Origin: Acanthamoeba lenticulata
Lineage: Eukaryota; Discosea; Longamoebia; Acanthamoebidae
NCBI GenBank assembly: GCA_002179805.1
Contig: NAVB01004929.1
Span: forward strand, 1 to 23,027
Direction: 5' to 3'
Length of the DNA: 23,027 nucleotides
The notes below the pieces were generated by a model that was not told the DNA's origin, searched no databases, and saw nothing but the letters and a program-made list of their open reading frames with translations. Numbering within the stretch: the first letter of the stretch is position 1; the number at the start of each line of letters is the position of its first letter. This document shows positions 1-9,490 of the stretch, in pieces. The translations under genes were made by a program, and so were the position numbers.

Positions 1-271
1 CGCTGCGGTTTCGGTCAATGGTGGATGCGCGGCGCTTTCGCTTCCGTGGTGATTGGGTGACATCATCATTGTCCACAGCCATCGGCGAGCTGGGGGCCCC
101 AGGTTCGTGCAAGATCTTGTCTATGCGTTGGTCTCGGACTTCGCGAAGGTACTTCAGCTCCTTGCCCAAACGCTTTCGTTCTTCCTTGTTCAATGAGAGT
201 GTGTCGAGAAGCTTTTCCTCGCGTTTGTCAAATCGTTCGAGCAAGGCGTGCAGTTTGTCTTGGCTTTGCAT
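1..271 (-). CDS. Unrecognised coiled-coil protein, N-terminal part (runs off window)
   Basis: The reverse strand reads openly from an ATG at 269-271 to the left edge, giving about 90 residues. The N-terminal half (residues 1-55) is very rich in Lys, Glu, Arg and Leu (for example LLERFDKREEKLL and KEERKRLGKELKYLREV) and looks like an alpha-helical coiled coil. It is followed by a Pro/Ser/Asp linker and a basic cluster, PRKRKRR, that could be a nuclear localisation signal. No stop and no clear splice donor is seen before the edge, so the rest of the gene lies outside. I do not recognise the family. The gene is divergent from the FHA-PBZ gene, with about 480 bases between the two starts. The start is the first ATG of the open frame. 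An upstream non-coding exon cannot be excluded. Confidence 0.5.
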   Translation of the reverse strand, partial: MQSQDKLHALLERFDKREEKLLDTLSLNKEERKRLGKELKYLREVRDQRIDKILHEPGAPSSPMAVDNDDVTQSPRKRKRRASTIDRNRS

Positions 272-755
272 CTTCGCAGCGGGTAGGTGTTTGTGCAGAA
301 TGATGGCCCCTCAAGTTTGTCTACGACGCCAAACGAAAGGGAGAAGAAAAGAGGAGGTTACGTTGTGTAAAGGGCTGCCGTTGAGTGCGGGAATCTCTCG
401 CTCTTCCTCGATGTGTATGTAGAGAAGCGGTAAAGTGGACCGGCAGGATCTGTACTCGTGCTAGACCGAACCGGTAACCGGGGTCTACGTGTTGGTCGCA
501 GGGAATTGGAGAGAAGAGACGCGAAGGTCGGCTCCATTGCGGTGGCAAGCGCTCCTCGCCTCTCAGCTGCGCCACTAGACCGCACAACAGCAGTAGATGA
601 ACAGGAGTTTTGGGCGACTTTTCTTCTTTTTCTTCTGTTGTTGGGCAGCCAAATCACCGTTCTGTGGCTGAGCGACAATTAAACTTGGCGCCAAAAATTT
701 AGCCGTTGGAGAAATTGTTTTTCCCCTCTTGAAGCCATTTGCGCATTCATTCGAG
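272..755. promoter_or_regulatory. Divergent intergenic region between coiled-coil gene and FHA-PBZ gene
   Basis: These 484 bases separate two divergent starts and hold no convincing gene. Short open frames here overlap each other on both strands and show no family signal. The region presumably carries both promoters. Visible elements are a T-rich stretch with TCTTCTTTTTCTTCTG around 621-639 and the E2F-type palindrome listed separately. No clear TATA box is seen. Confidence 0.5.
685..696. promoter_or_regulatory. Palindromic E2F/DP-type site
   Basis: TTGGCGCCAAAA contains the perfect 10-base palindrome TTGGCGCCAA, close to the E2F/DP consensus TTTSGCGC. It ends 59 bases before the ATG of the FHA-PBZ gene, a normal promoter position. 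E2F/DP proteins are widespread in eukaryotes and control replication and repair genes. Use of this site is inference from sequence and position alone. Confidence 0.35.
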
Positions 756-1842
756 ATGAGGTTGCGACACCAAGAAAATGGTGAGGTGGTGGAACTGGTG
801 GAGGGCGAAGTCACATACATTGGACGGGGCACCTTGGGTGTCACAGACAAGCGAGTCAGCCGACGTCAACTCCAGCTCAGCCTTCGCGGTCCGGCGCTTG
901 CCGTTACTGTGTACCTCCTTCCTCTTGCAAAGCTGCACAACAGTCTTGTACAAGAAGGTGGCTGAGACAGGCCTATTTTGGCCTCGCGCGGCAGAGAGGG
1001 AGTCAACCCGGTCTACGTGCGACGGGCAGCACGAGCAGGAGAAGGGGAGCTCTTGTCGCGGGGGGAAGAGGCCATACTGAGGGCAGGTGATGTGGTCACC
1101 CTCCTTGCCGACCAGCATCCACTCGTACTCGAGGTAGATGACCAGGTGGATGTTGGTGCCACGACGGTTCCGCAATTAGCAGCGAAAACAGCAGCACCCA
1201 CCCCCACGACGACGACTAGTACGCAGGCACAGCCAAAGAAGCGCATGTTGCACGAAAGCGAAGAGGAGACTCCAGTGGCTGCCGTCACACCCGCCTCGGA
1301 TGACACTGTGACAACGCGTGGAGAGCCTGACCGTAAGAAGGCCCGTTCGCGTTCTCCAACGCCTTCTACATCATCAACCTCTCCAGTGCCAAGAGCACCA
1401 CGAGGTAGGAGTGGCGATCGACGGCGCGGTGGGGCTCCACCTCGGCGAAGAGCCGGTAGCAGACACGCTGCACGTGTTGCCAAAGAGCGAATGGGGGACT
1501 ATCTCGAGCTCGTGGAGGCGGCCGGATTGCATGAAGAGAACCAAGATGACACCAGAGATGACGAGGAAGAAGTTGACCCGGATTTGGACCCAGATCGCTT
1601 TGACGCAGCCGAGTGGAAGAAGCAGGCCAATGATGACAGCGAAGATGAAGAGCACGTAAAGGCCGGCCGCTTTAGGATTCACTCTTCTTCATCAGAAGTA
1701 ACCAGTTATCTTTGGCACAAATGTGCAGGTCAGCGAGGGTTCCGGTGATGATGAACGGGAACGGCCGCCCTGCCGGTACGGCGCGCAATGCTACCGACGC
1801 AATCCAGACCATCGCAAGCAGTTCTCCCACCCCAGCGAGTGA
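756..1842 (+). CDS. APLF-like FHA + PBZ zinc-finger DNA-repair protein
   Basis: Exons 756-910, 971-1655 and 1729-1842 give 317 residues. Residues about 5-106 form an FHA domain of the PNKP/APTX/APLF type (GRGTLGVTD, the phosphopeptide-binding VSRRQ, then GVNP and RAGDVV). These domains bind CK2-phosphorylated XRCC1/XRCC4 in animals. The middle is low-complexity Ser/Pro/Arg, followed by an acidic stretch (EEEVDPDLDPD). The last exon encodes one PBZ finger with exact C-x5-C-x6-H-x5-H spacing (C295, C301, H308, H314, within CRYGAQCYRR and a closing SHP), which binds poly(ADP-ribose). This order matches APLF, a strand-break repair and histone-binding factor. CHFR also has FHA and PBZ, but no RING is present here. 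Human APLF has two PBZ fingers; this protein has one at its very end. The first intron falls inside the FHA domain and the splice phases fit. Confidence 0.85.
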
Positions 1843-1978
1843 TCGTGGTGGAAAATTTCCTCTTCCTTTTCCTGTACAATTAGCCCCAATAAACCGAGCT
1901 GCCCAGAAGAAAGGCAGGCCAAGCTCGAGGTCGATTGCTGCAATCGATTCATCGCGCCACAAGGCTGTGCGATTTTCA

Positions 1979-4900
1979 ATGGAGAAAATGCTGGCTCTCA
2001 GCAATCTGACGGGAGGAAGCTCATCCATCGGCCCGAACCTGACCGAAGCTGAGAAAGAAGAGGTGGAAAGTTTCATCCTAGACCGTGTAGCATGGACGGC
2101 TATGCCACCCAAGGTAAGGAACTTGTTCGGCAACTCAATTGAAGTGTGGAAAGAGTATGTGGTGTTCTACTCCGTCGAGCACCAGCTGCGGTGGCGCGAC
2201 CACCTCGTGCGCACTATTGTGCCCAGCGAGAAGTCATACTTCGACGAGCTCCTGGCGTGGAGTCGCAACCACCTCATGGTAAGGTTTCTCGTGCACTGTG
2301 GTGCATAACTCTGAGAGTCATGACTCACCAATGCACACGCCACCGGGCATGTCGGCGCAGTTGTACCCGTATCACCTGGCCGACGTGATGGTGAAAGGTT
2401 TGCGTGTAACGCCATTCAAATACTACCTCCAAATGATGCATGATGTCATGAAGCAAGGTCCCTCCTCCCCTTCATGCGTCTTCTATGACGCCAACTCATC
2501 CGCGTTGCGTTGTTGCACTACACAGAACGGTCTTACGATAGGCTGCCAAACTTCACCGCTTCTGACTGTGCGTTACCCTGCACATGAACCATCTTTGCAA
2601 AATGTTTTTCGAGCTGAGCACCATGCGTGGCATTCACTGTGCCCACAGGCGTTCGTCTGCTGGGTATCGGACGTAATCAATACATTGATACTATGAATAC
2701 TGTGCGCGGAAAGGTACGTCGTGGTGATCTGGACCTCCCACAGCTACGAAACATTGATCTCATCTCGTACTCCATCGATCAGTCATGGCTCTGGAGGCGG
2801 AAGCGTGGCGCGCTGTATGAGCTACTGCCTACTCAACCCGTGCCCATTGACATTGCGCACTGGTGGAAGATCAACATCGGCTACGTCAGCGAGGAAGACA
2901 TTCGTGTACGTGCCTTCCCGTACGTGTTAAGGACTAGTTTATTAACCCTAGCCGGACAATCAGAACGCGACGAAGATGGAACACGCTGTAATCGACATGC
3001 TTATTGACGTGGGTGCACGCAAAGCCGGTGAGGTCGATAAGGCCACGGTTCACAGCCTTTACACCAAGGGCCTTATCTACATCGATGTGCCAGTCTATGA
3101 TGAAGACTATATAATCAGTGCGTTGCCATCTCTTCCTCTCAGCATGAGCTGTACACTCAATTAAAGCACTCTAATTTGCAGTCCCGCCACTGGAGGGTTT
3201 CGTCATGAACCGTGTGAGCGGGGACTACTTCGAAAACCTACTCTACAAGCTTTTCGTTTCAATTGACGAGCGCACCAATGTAGAGCAGCTGGCTCACGTC
3301 CTTCAGATGGATGTTCAGATGATCAAGGTACCCAGTCTTTCTTCCTTTCTCGATCACTTCTTGGCCGCTACTGTTCCTGACATCTTGTGCATGACCTCGA
3401 CATACACAGCAAGCGTTGTCGCTCTACTTGCGTCTCGGCTTCGCCAAGAAGAAGAATTTCGAAGAGCTCACCCCACCAGTACTTGGCCACCATCCCCTCC
3501 GAGTAGCTTGTGATTTTTGCTTGACGGGATCTTGACCGCAACTCTTCTTCTCGTGGACGATGTAGACCCCTGATGATGGAGGCAAAGCCAAGACGCGGTG
3601 GCACCCTTCATGGCTGGCGTCCGCAGCGGTGGCCTCCAACAGGCGGCCGTCCAAAGAGGTCACTCTCACCTTCACACAGAAGGATGGAGAGGGCAGCGCA
3701 TCATACTACCCTTCATTCTTCGACACTAGCCGTACTGCCTCAACCGAAGACATCAGTGCTGTCATTGCCACACCACTTGTCAAAGCTGACGTCCCCACGG
3801 TAGGCCATCTGCTTCTGTTGCTGGCTCTTTTCTGATCGTTCGCGAGCTAAGCATGTGTGGTGAAGGTCGAGCACTCAAAGCGGATCGGCTTTTTGTTTGA
3901 TTCTACGATCACAGCCTATCTCATGATGGGCAATCTCGGTGCTGGGCTTAAGACACACGCCGGTGCGACTCTTGTACTCTTGCGCTGTGTGCGATGACGC
4001 CTAGACTGACTGGAAATGGTGCCGCAGTAACCATGTTCGAGCGTGGCAAGCTTTCGGACGAGTTTCTCGACAGCCTGCTCGAAGAGCTGCAGCTGGTGAA
4101 ACCCAAAGCCGAAGGCGAGGCGCAAGTACGTACTATACCAACTCCAGCCAGTAGCCGCTGGTGGTATGCTCTCTGGTCGCTGATCTCAGTCTTGCGTCCT
4201 ATAGCGTTACGTGGATCATGCGATCTGCCTCAAAAACACGATTCTGGCCCTCCGCTACAACAAAAAAGTGCTCGATCTGCCCGATTGTGACGGCGGTATC
4301 GACCTCATACGCTGTGAGCGAATTAACTCCCTCGACGAGGCCACTCGACTCAGGGTGCTTCCCCCCCCCCTTCGCTGCATTCAGATTTGATTTGGTACTG
4401 TAAATCTAAACCTTGCTGGTCCTGGCATCACAGCTATTGGAGAAGAACTACGCCGTTCTCGTATCTATGGCACCCATCTCGACTGAAACCGAGGAGATGA
4501 CTCGAGTGGTGCCTCGCCACTTTGGCCCACCTCTACCAGAGGTACGCGCTTGGACTTTATCCGCCTTGTGTGCTGTGCTCTGAGACCGTCCTCATTCTTG
4601 CTTTTGCCGCGAGCAGTTCAATTCCATGTGGTGGAAACTCTTTGTCTATAATGAAATCGGAGCGGGCCCACCCACTATCCTCTATCCTCGGGGAGTTCGC
4701 GTTACACAACTGCCGCCCTCGCTACTGGTATGGTTTTCCAACCACCTCCGCTAGCGTAGTATGAACTACACTCAAGTTTTCTTCGACTCTTTTGAAACAG
4801 CCCTACGACCGCGTCACATTCACGGCTGGCCAGCACGAGCCCGCGGTGTTGCCCACGGTCAATCTGCTGCCAGTACTCAACGAGGCCCTCACGTCATCGT

Positions 4901-5685
4901 CTGTGTGGATACAGGCCCTGGCCTACGGCACCAAGTCGACCGTGGTCCATGTGCCCTTCCCCGTTCGATCGCCGCCTGATGCCTACACAGGTATGTCGTC
5001 ATCAACACTTCGTCAACTTTGTGTCCATGCAGGGACCTGCTCACGGCCTTGTGGTGAACGTAACCAGTAACCGAGTATGACCAGACGAATCTCGAGTATC
5101 ACCCGTTTGTGCAGAAGGTATCGCTCCGCGCCAAACTGGGAAGGGCCCCTGGGCGTTGTTGGCTCACTCAATACTGGGTGTTGTTGACTTCAGCTGCAAG
5201 AGAAGCTCAACCTTCAGTACGGGTTCGGATACATCACGATGGTCAGCCCACACGCGCTTCGCCTGCCCGACTTGCGACCACCGGCCGACGCTTCCGAGGG
5301 CTTAGATGGCGAAGTGCCGAACATTATGGATGGCGACGAAGATGAAGATGATGAAGGTGATGATGGCGAGGCCACCGCAAAGAGCCCAGTGCCCGAGCGC
5401 AAGCGAACGCCCGAGTCAGACGAGTGGACGCCCGTGGAGGTGACGTTCGGAATGCCGCTCTTCGACCCGCTGCTCAACAAAGCCGTGTGCGATCGCATCG
5501 AGTCCTTCCAGCTCTTCTCCGAAGAGAACCTTGCCCTCTACACGAAGCACAGCCAGTACCTGTCCAACGCGCTGCTTGACTTCATCGAGGCGCACCAGGC
5601 GCCACATTACAAGTACGAGGTGGAGCCGGGCCAAGTGCCGCCGCCCACGAAGACCCTCACCTTCCCAGGCAACTCGGTCTACTGA
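1979..5685 (+). CDS. FAM91A1: FAM91 family protein (FAM91A1 orthologue)
   Basis: Seventeen exons give 841 residues, against about 838 in human: 1979-2278, 2361-2457, 2526-2567, 2649-2713, 2783-2905, 2964-3117, 3182-3327, 3410-3478, 3566-3799, 3866-3962, 4028-4125, 4205-4354, 4434-4541, 4617-4727, 4801-4990, 5068-5117, 5194-5685. Family landmarks are spread throughout: [66 protein letters not shown] and VHVPFP. Both the N- and C-terminal FAM91 domains are therefore present. In animals FAM91A1 acts at the trans-Golgi network, binding TBC1D23 to help capture endosome-derived vesicles, and joins the WDR11 complex. An acidic insert ([14 protein letters not shown]) near residues 724-737 looks lineage-specific. 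The intron at 2714-2782 is in frame without stops, but removing it restores the family length. The 5' end may vary, as the ATG at 1979 sits in a longer open frame. Confidence 0.95.
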
Positions 5686-6132
5686 GCACTGTAGTGATGG
5701 CCCTTCTTGAAGAGACCATATTCACCAAACACGTGATGAGGTTCATCAACTTCTCCTTTGGTTTCGTCCCTCTCTGGCCCTATGGTCCCCAGGGCTTGCA
5801 CAAGCCAGCAGACAAAAATTCTTTGGGCTTGCTCGTTGCGGATCATCTTGGCCAATGACCTCTCTCGCCTTGATCCAAGTACAGGGACCCGTGCACAAGT
5901 TCAAGTGGTCTCACCTCATGATTACAACCTGATGTCCCTCTGCAGAGCTGTCCCATTCTTCTTCTTCTTCTTGTATCGCGAACACGCTACCCACGTGCAC
6001 GGCCACACCTCGAGGTCGTTTTCTTTTCTTTCTGGGCCAGACGGAAGCCAGGTCTGATTATTTCATCTTCAACCTTGCCGCACGTCGGCTCGGGCTGCCG
6101 TCCTGCCAAGGACGTGAGGTGCTGGAAGGAGA
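5686..6132. other. Intergenic stretch between FAM91 and WDR41-like genes
   Basis: These 447 bases lie between two genes in the same direction. They should hold the FAM91 3' untranslated region and the promoter of the next gene. A TTC-rich run (5958-5971) and pyrimidine-rich stretches are visible. The 99-residue open frame here has no domain signal and is not called. No AATAAA was found close to the FAM91 stop. Confidence 0.5.
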
Positions 6133-9100
6133 ATGAACGTCTTCGGCTTCATCCGCGATTTAACTGGCTCATCGGTGAAGGAGGAGAAAGACCTTAATCA
6201 CGACGAACCAGATGATGGCTTCGAGAAGAGACGGTCACGCTCGGTGGGCGGGACGTCAACCAAGTCCAACATCAGGAGGAGACTTGCCAAGACGGTTTGG
6301 GGCGAAAGCAGAAGCAAGCCGAAAGGGTCGCCAGAAATGGATGCAGATGAAGAAGGGCCGGACGCACAACCGCAAAATCCCCTCAATGAACTTCAAATCC
6401 TCACAGGGCACAACGACATCGTGCGCGTTATGTACAAAATCGACGATTTCAAGTACGTCCTGCTCACAGTGTGCTGTTTGTTGTTGCCCACCGAACACCC
6501 CACGAGCAGCGGTTGAACATTCGCCTTCAGGGTGGCCACGGCGGGTGATGACGGCACCATCATCGTGTGGAATGTGGCTGCGGGCAAACAGTTGTGCCAA
6601 CTCCAGTACGTGCACACGTGCTCACCAAAGTTGTCATACCCTTTCCCCATGCTCTATGCTGCCTCTCACGCCTGCACTTGCCGCACATTCATTCAAAGGG
6701 GGCACACCCGACAGGTCTCCTGCCTCCTCATGCTCGATCAACACACGCTCGTTTCTGGCTCGGCTGACAAGACCCTCCGGGTACAGCGCCTCACTTCAGC
6801 TTGGCTGTCGCCCAAAATCAGGCTCATTCGTGGCCATCATCCCTCCGATTCAGGTCTGGAACCTCGACACCGGCACATGCGAGCAAGTCCTGAACAATGC
6901 CCACTCGGCAAGCATCAAGGCATGATTGGCCCCGAAACACACAAAGCCTTGCCTGTGCATAGCTCTTTCTGTAGGCCAACGGCTCACCGAGCTGTCTGTC
7001 TTGCATGCGTGTGTGCTGCAGTGCTTGGCCAAGCTCGAGTCCGAGGAGGACCCGCCGATGTTCTGCTCCGGCGGCAATGACAACCAGCTGTGCATTTGGA
7101 AGAGCACGCCCCAGCAGACTCAACTTCTCGGGTGCATCGAACGGCAAGAGGACGAAAGTGCGCACCTCGTCTTCACCATGTGGTGTGCCCACTCCACAGC
7201 TGACATTCGACGATCATCGCAGACCTCTATTGCTTGCTACCCATCAGCGGCAAACGCTTGGTCACGGCCTCACACTCTTCCTATCTCTGTACACCGATCC
7301 CTCCTCTTCCTCCCCCACCACCAACCTCTTTTCTTTCTTGCTGCCGGGCCGCCTGACCTCAAGCCGTATCAACACAGTTGTATATAACACCGACACTCTC
7401 AAGTTTGACAAGCTGCTGGCCTACCATCGAGAGTCGGTCCAGTGTCTCTTCAACATCACGGGTACGTGTAAATGCGCATGTGCTTTTGCCGAGCCGAGCG
7501 ATTCACCTCCCCGCGCTTGTGGGATCGGTTACAGACAAGTTGTTCGTGTCGGGATCGTTGGACGGGAGCATCGTCCTCTGGCAGTCTGAGACACTCACTC
7601 CGCTGCGGGTCCTTGAGTTCCCGGAGAAGTACTTTGAGAACCACTCCTACATCTGTCCTGTCAACCACTTTGCTCTCCTCTCCGCGGTGCGCCCTCAGTC
7701 ACCGCCTTCCCTTCGCCCTCATGCCTGTTGTGTTACTCACATCTCTTGGCAGCGGTATCTGTGCGCCGCCATCGGTCGAGGATTTCGGGTTTACGACGTG
7801 GCCCACGGCGACTGCGTGATCGAGAGCAAAGAGGCCCACGACGCTCCCGTCCTCCGGCTCGTGTCCCTTTACAAAGGGTAACTATTTTTTCATTATTTTA
7901 TTTATTTGCAATTACGTTTAAACTGGCTTGTTATTATGTTAAATTGTAGGTTGCGGCTGGCCTCGTGCTCGGCGGACTCGTCGATCAAAATCTGGGAGAT
8001 CCCGACGCGGTCGAAGGGCACTGGCGCATCCGCGTCGCGACGACGACCACAGAAACAACAGCCTGCCCAGCCCCGACCACTGGTGCGCCACCTCGGACTG
8101 CCTCCTCCCCTCGTGCTTGTGTGTGTGTGTGTGGCCACACGAAGCTCAGACACAGCTCCACCGCGGTGCAGGGAGACATGCTGGGGCATTCGGGCGCCGT
8201 GCATGACCTGATCGCGCTCAACGAGAACAGCGTGGCCTCGTGCGGAGCGGACAACCTGGTACCAGACACCAGGCCCTGTCCCTTTATCTATCAGGTGTCA
8301 AGCGCCTGACAGACAGACACACGGCGGGGGCCGTGGCACACGTGCAGGTGATCTTGTGGAAGGATGGGAAAGTGCAATCGGAGCTCCGTAACCAGGCGGC
8401 CTCGGCCTGGATGGTGCACCAGTCGTTCGTCTCTTCCTCTCATCGTCCTCGGTCCTGCGCCGTGCGCTGACGCACGTGACACACGGTTGAATCGTGTGAC
8501 TTGGTGTAGCAGCCTTCAGGAGAACGAAAAGAGCACCGCAAAGCAGGAGAGCAAGCGAAGCTCGTTCAATGACCTCCGACACCTGCTCCTGGCGCGACGC
8601 CATTTCATGCAGGAGACTCTTGACGTACATATATATATATACCCGACCACCCTGTCCTCACGGCACCGCCGCGCCTCTTCTGAGAGTATGGGCGACAACA
8701 ACAGTTGAGCGAGCAGGCGGAGCAGGAGGAAGACGAGGACAACATCGCCCAGCGTGAGATGACCTGGCCCTACTCCTTCTCCGACAAGCGACCTCACATC
8801 CCTCTTGGTAACGCCTCATCGCCGTTTGCATCTTCCGGGGAGGCGCTTACCGATCTTCTTGGGCAGAGGTGGACAGTCGGCCGGTGGTGCCACTGGGCAA
8901 GTGGACGGTCGATGTACAGCCATTTAGCCGATCCTCGTTGACCGACCAGAGTGCGTCGACTCCCCAATCCTGATGCTCATTTCATGAGCAGGCGACTTAC
9001 TCCTCAATTCATCTTTCGCGCCAAATGTTGTCCTCCCACCCTGGGCGCAGATGGACTCACCACGCCGGGGGAGATTCGCGTCGGGCGCGCGAGGAGCAAG

Positions 9101-9345
9101 ACTTTCACGGACGAAGTGGTCGATGCGCCGCTCGCATCGTCGTTCCCGCTGCAGGTCTCGTCCTTGCTCCTTCTCCTCCTCCTGGCTTCTCGTTGGACTC
9201 ACACAAAGGCATTCATTTGCTCTTTTTTGATTGGGTGCAGACCAACGAACCCGCCTTGGAAGCCAGAGATGTTTCCACCGCCAGCGCCACTGGGGTCCTC
9301 GCGGAGCGGCTTCCCAGCATGCACGCGGCCATCCTCCTCCCCTGA
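6133..9345 (+). CDS. WDR41: WDR41-like WD40 protein with extra C-terminal tail
   Basis: The model has 17 exons and 630 residues: 6133-6452, 6531-6605, 6699-6780, 6854-6919, 7022-7157, 7223-7288, 7378-7461, 7535-7686, 7753-7877, 7950-8082, 8172-8258, 8348-8413, 8520-8624, 8705-8807, 8867-8950, 9051-9154, 9241-9345. WD repeats follow the WDR41 order: HNDIVR, ATAGDDGTIIVWN, GHTRQVS, SGSADKTLRVWN, SGGNDNQLCIW, SGSLDGSIVLW, AAIGRGFRVYDV, ASCSADSSIKIWE, GHSGAVHDL, CGADNLVILWKDGK. In animals WDR41 joins C9orf72 and SMCR8 in a complex at lysosomes that acts in autophagy and small-GTPase control. The human protein ends soon after the LWK-DG motif. Here properly phased exons continue for about 165 residues. 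The intron at 6920-7021 uses a GC donor. Exons 1-12 are firm. The junction 8413/8520 and the later exons are less sure, and a stop at 8470 is the alternative end. Confidence 0.85.
6920..7021 (+). other. GC-AG intron in WDR41-like gene
   Basis: The flanking exons must join as SIK|CLAKL to keep the WD repeat, but the only donor at this point is AAG|GCATGA. This intron therefore starts GC instead of GT and ends in GTGCTGCAG. Reading through it gives Ala and then a stop. Confidence 0.75.
8119..8133. repeat. GT dinucleotide run in intron
   Basis: About seven GT units lie inside the intron between exons 10 and 11 of the WDR41-like gene. They have no evident coding effect. Confidence 0.9.
8629..8641. 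repeat. AT dinucleotide run in intron
   Basis: A short (AT)n run begins right after the donor GTACAT of the intron following exon 13 of the WDR41-like gene. Confidence 0.9.
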
Positions 9346-9490
9346 GTCGAGAGTTAATGTCCCTTTTTTGTAATTTGCTGGAAGAAAAAGGCCCCGCGGG
9401 TGCTTCCGAACCAATCGCCGATTTATTACTGGATCATCAGAAACTGTGGTGGTCGTTTTTGCCATTATTCTACAACTGCCGTAACAGAAG

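Noticed and set aside
2714..2782. Retained in-frame segment in FAM91
   Set aside because: It is open, but removing it gives the exact family length and it has good GTACGT and CAG borders.
4361..4370. Run of ten C in a FAM91 intron
   Set aside because: It is a simple homopolymer within an intron, and neither splice site nor phase depends on it.
5958..5971. TTC repeat upstream of the WDR41-like gene
   Set aside because: It is ordinary low-complexity DNA with no sign of coding or array structure.
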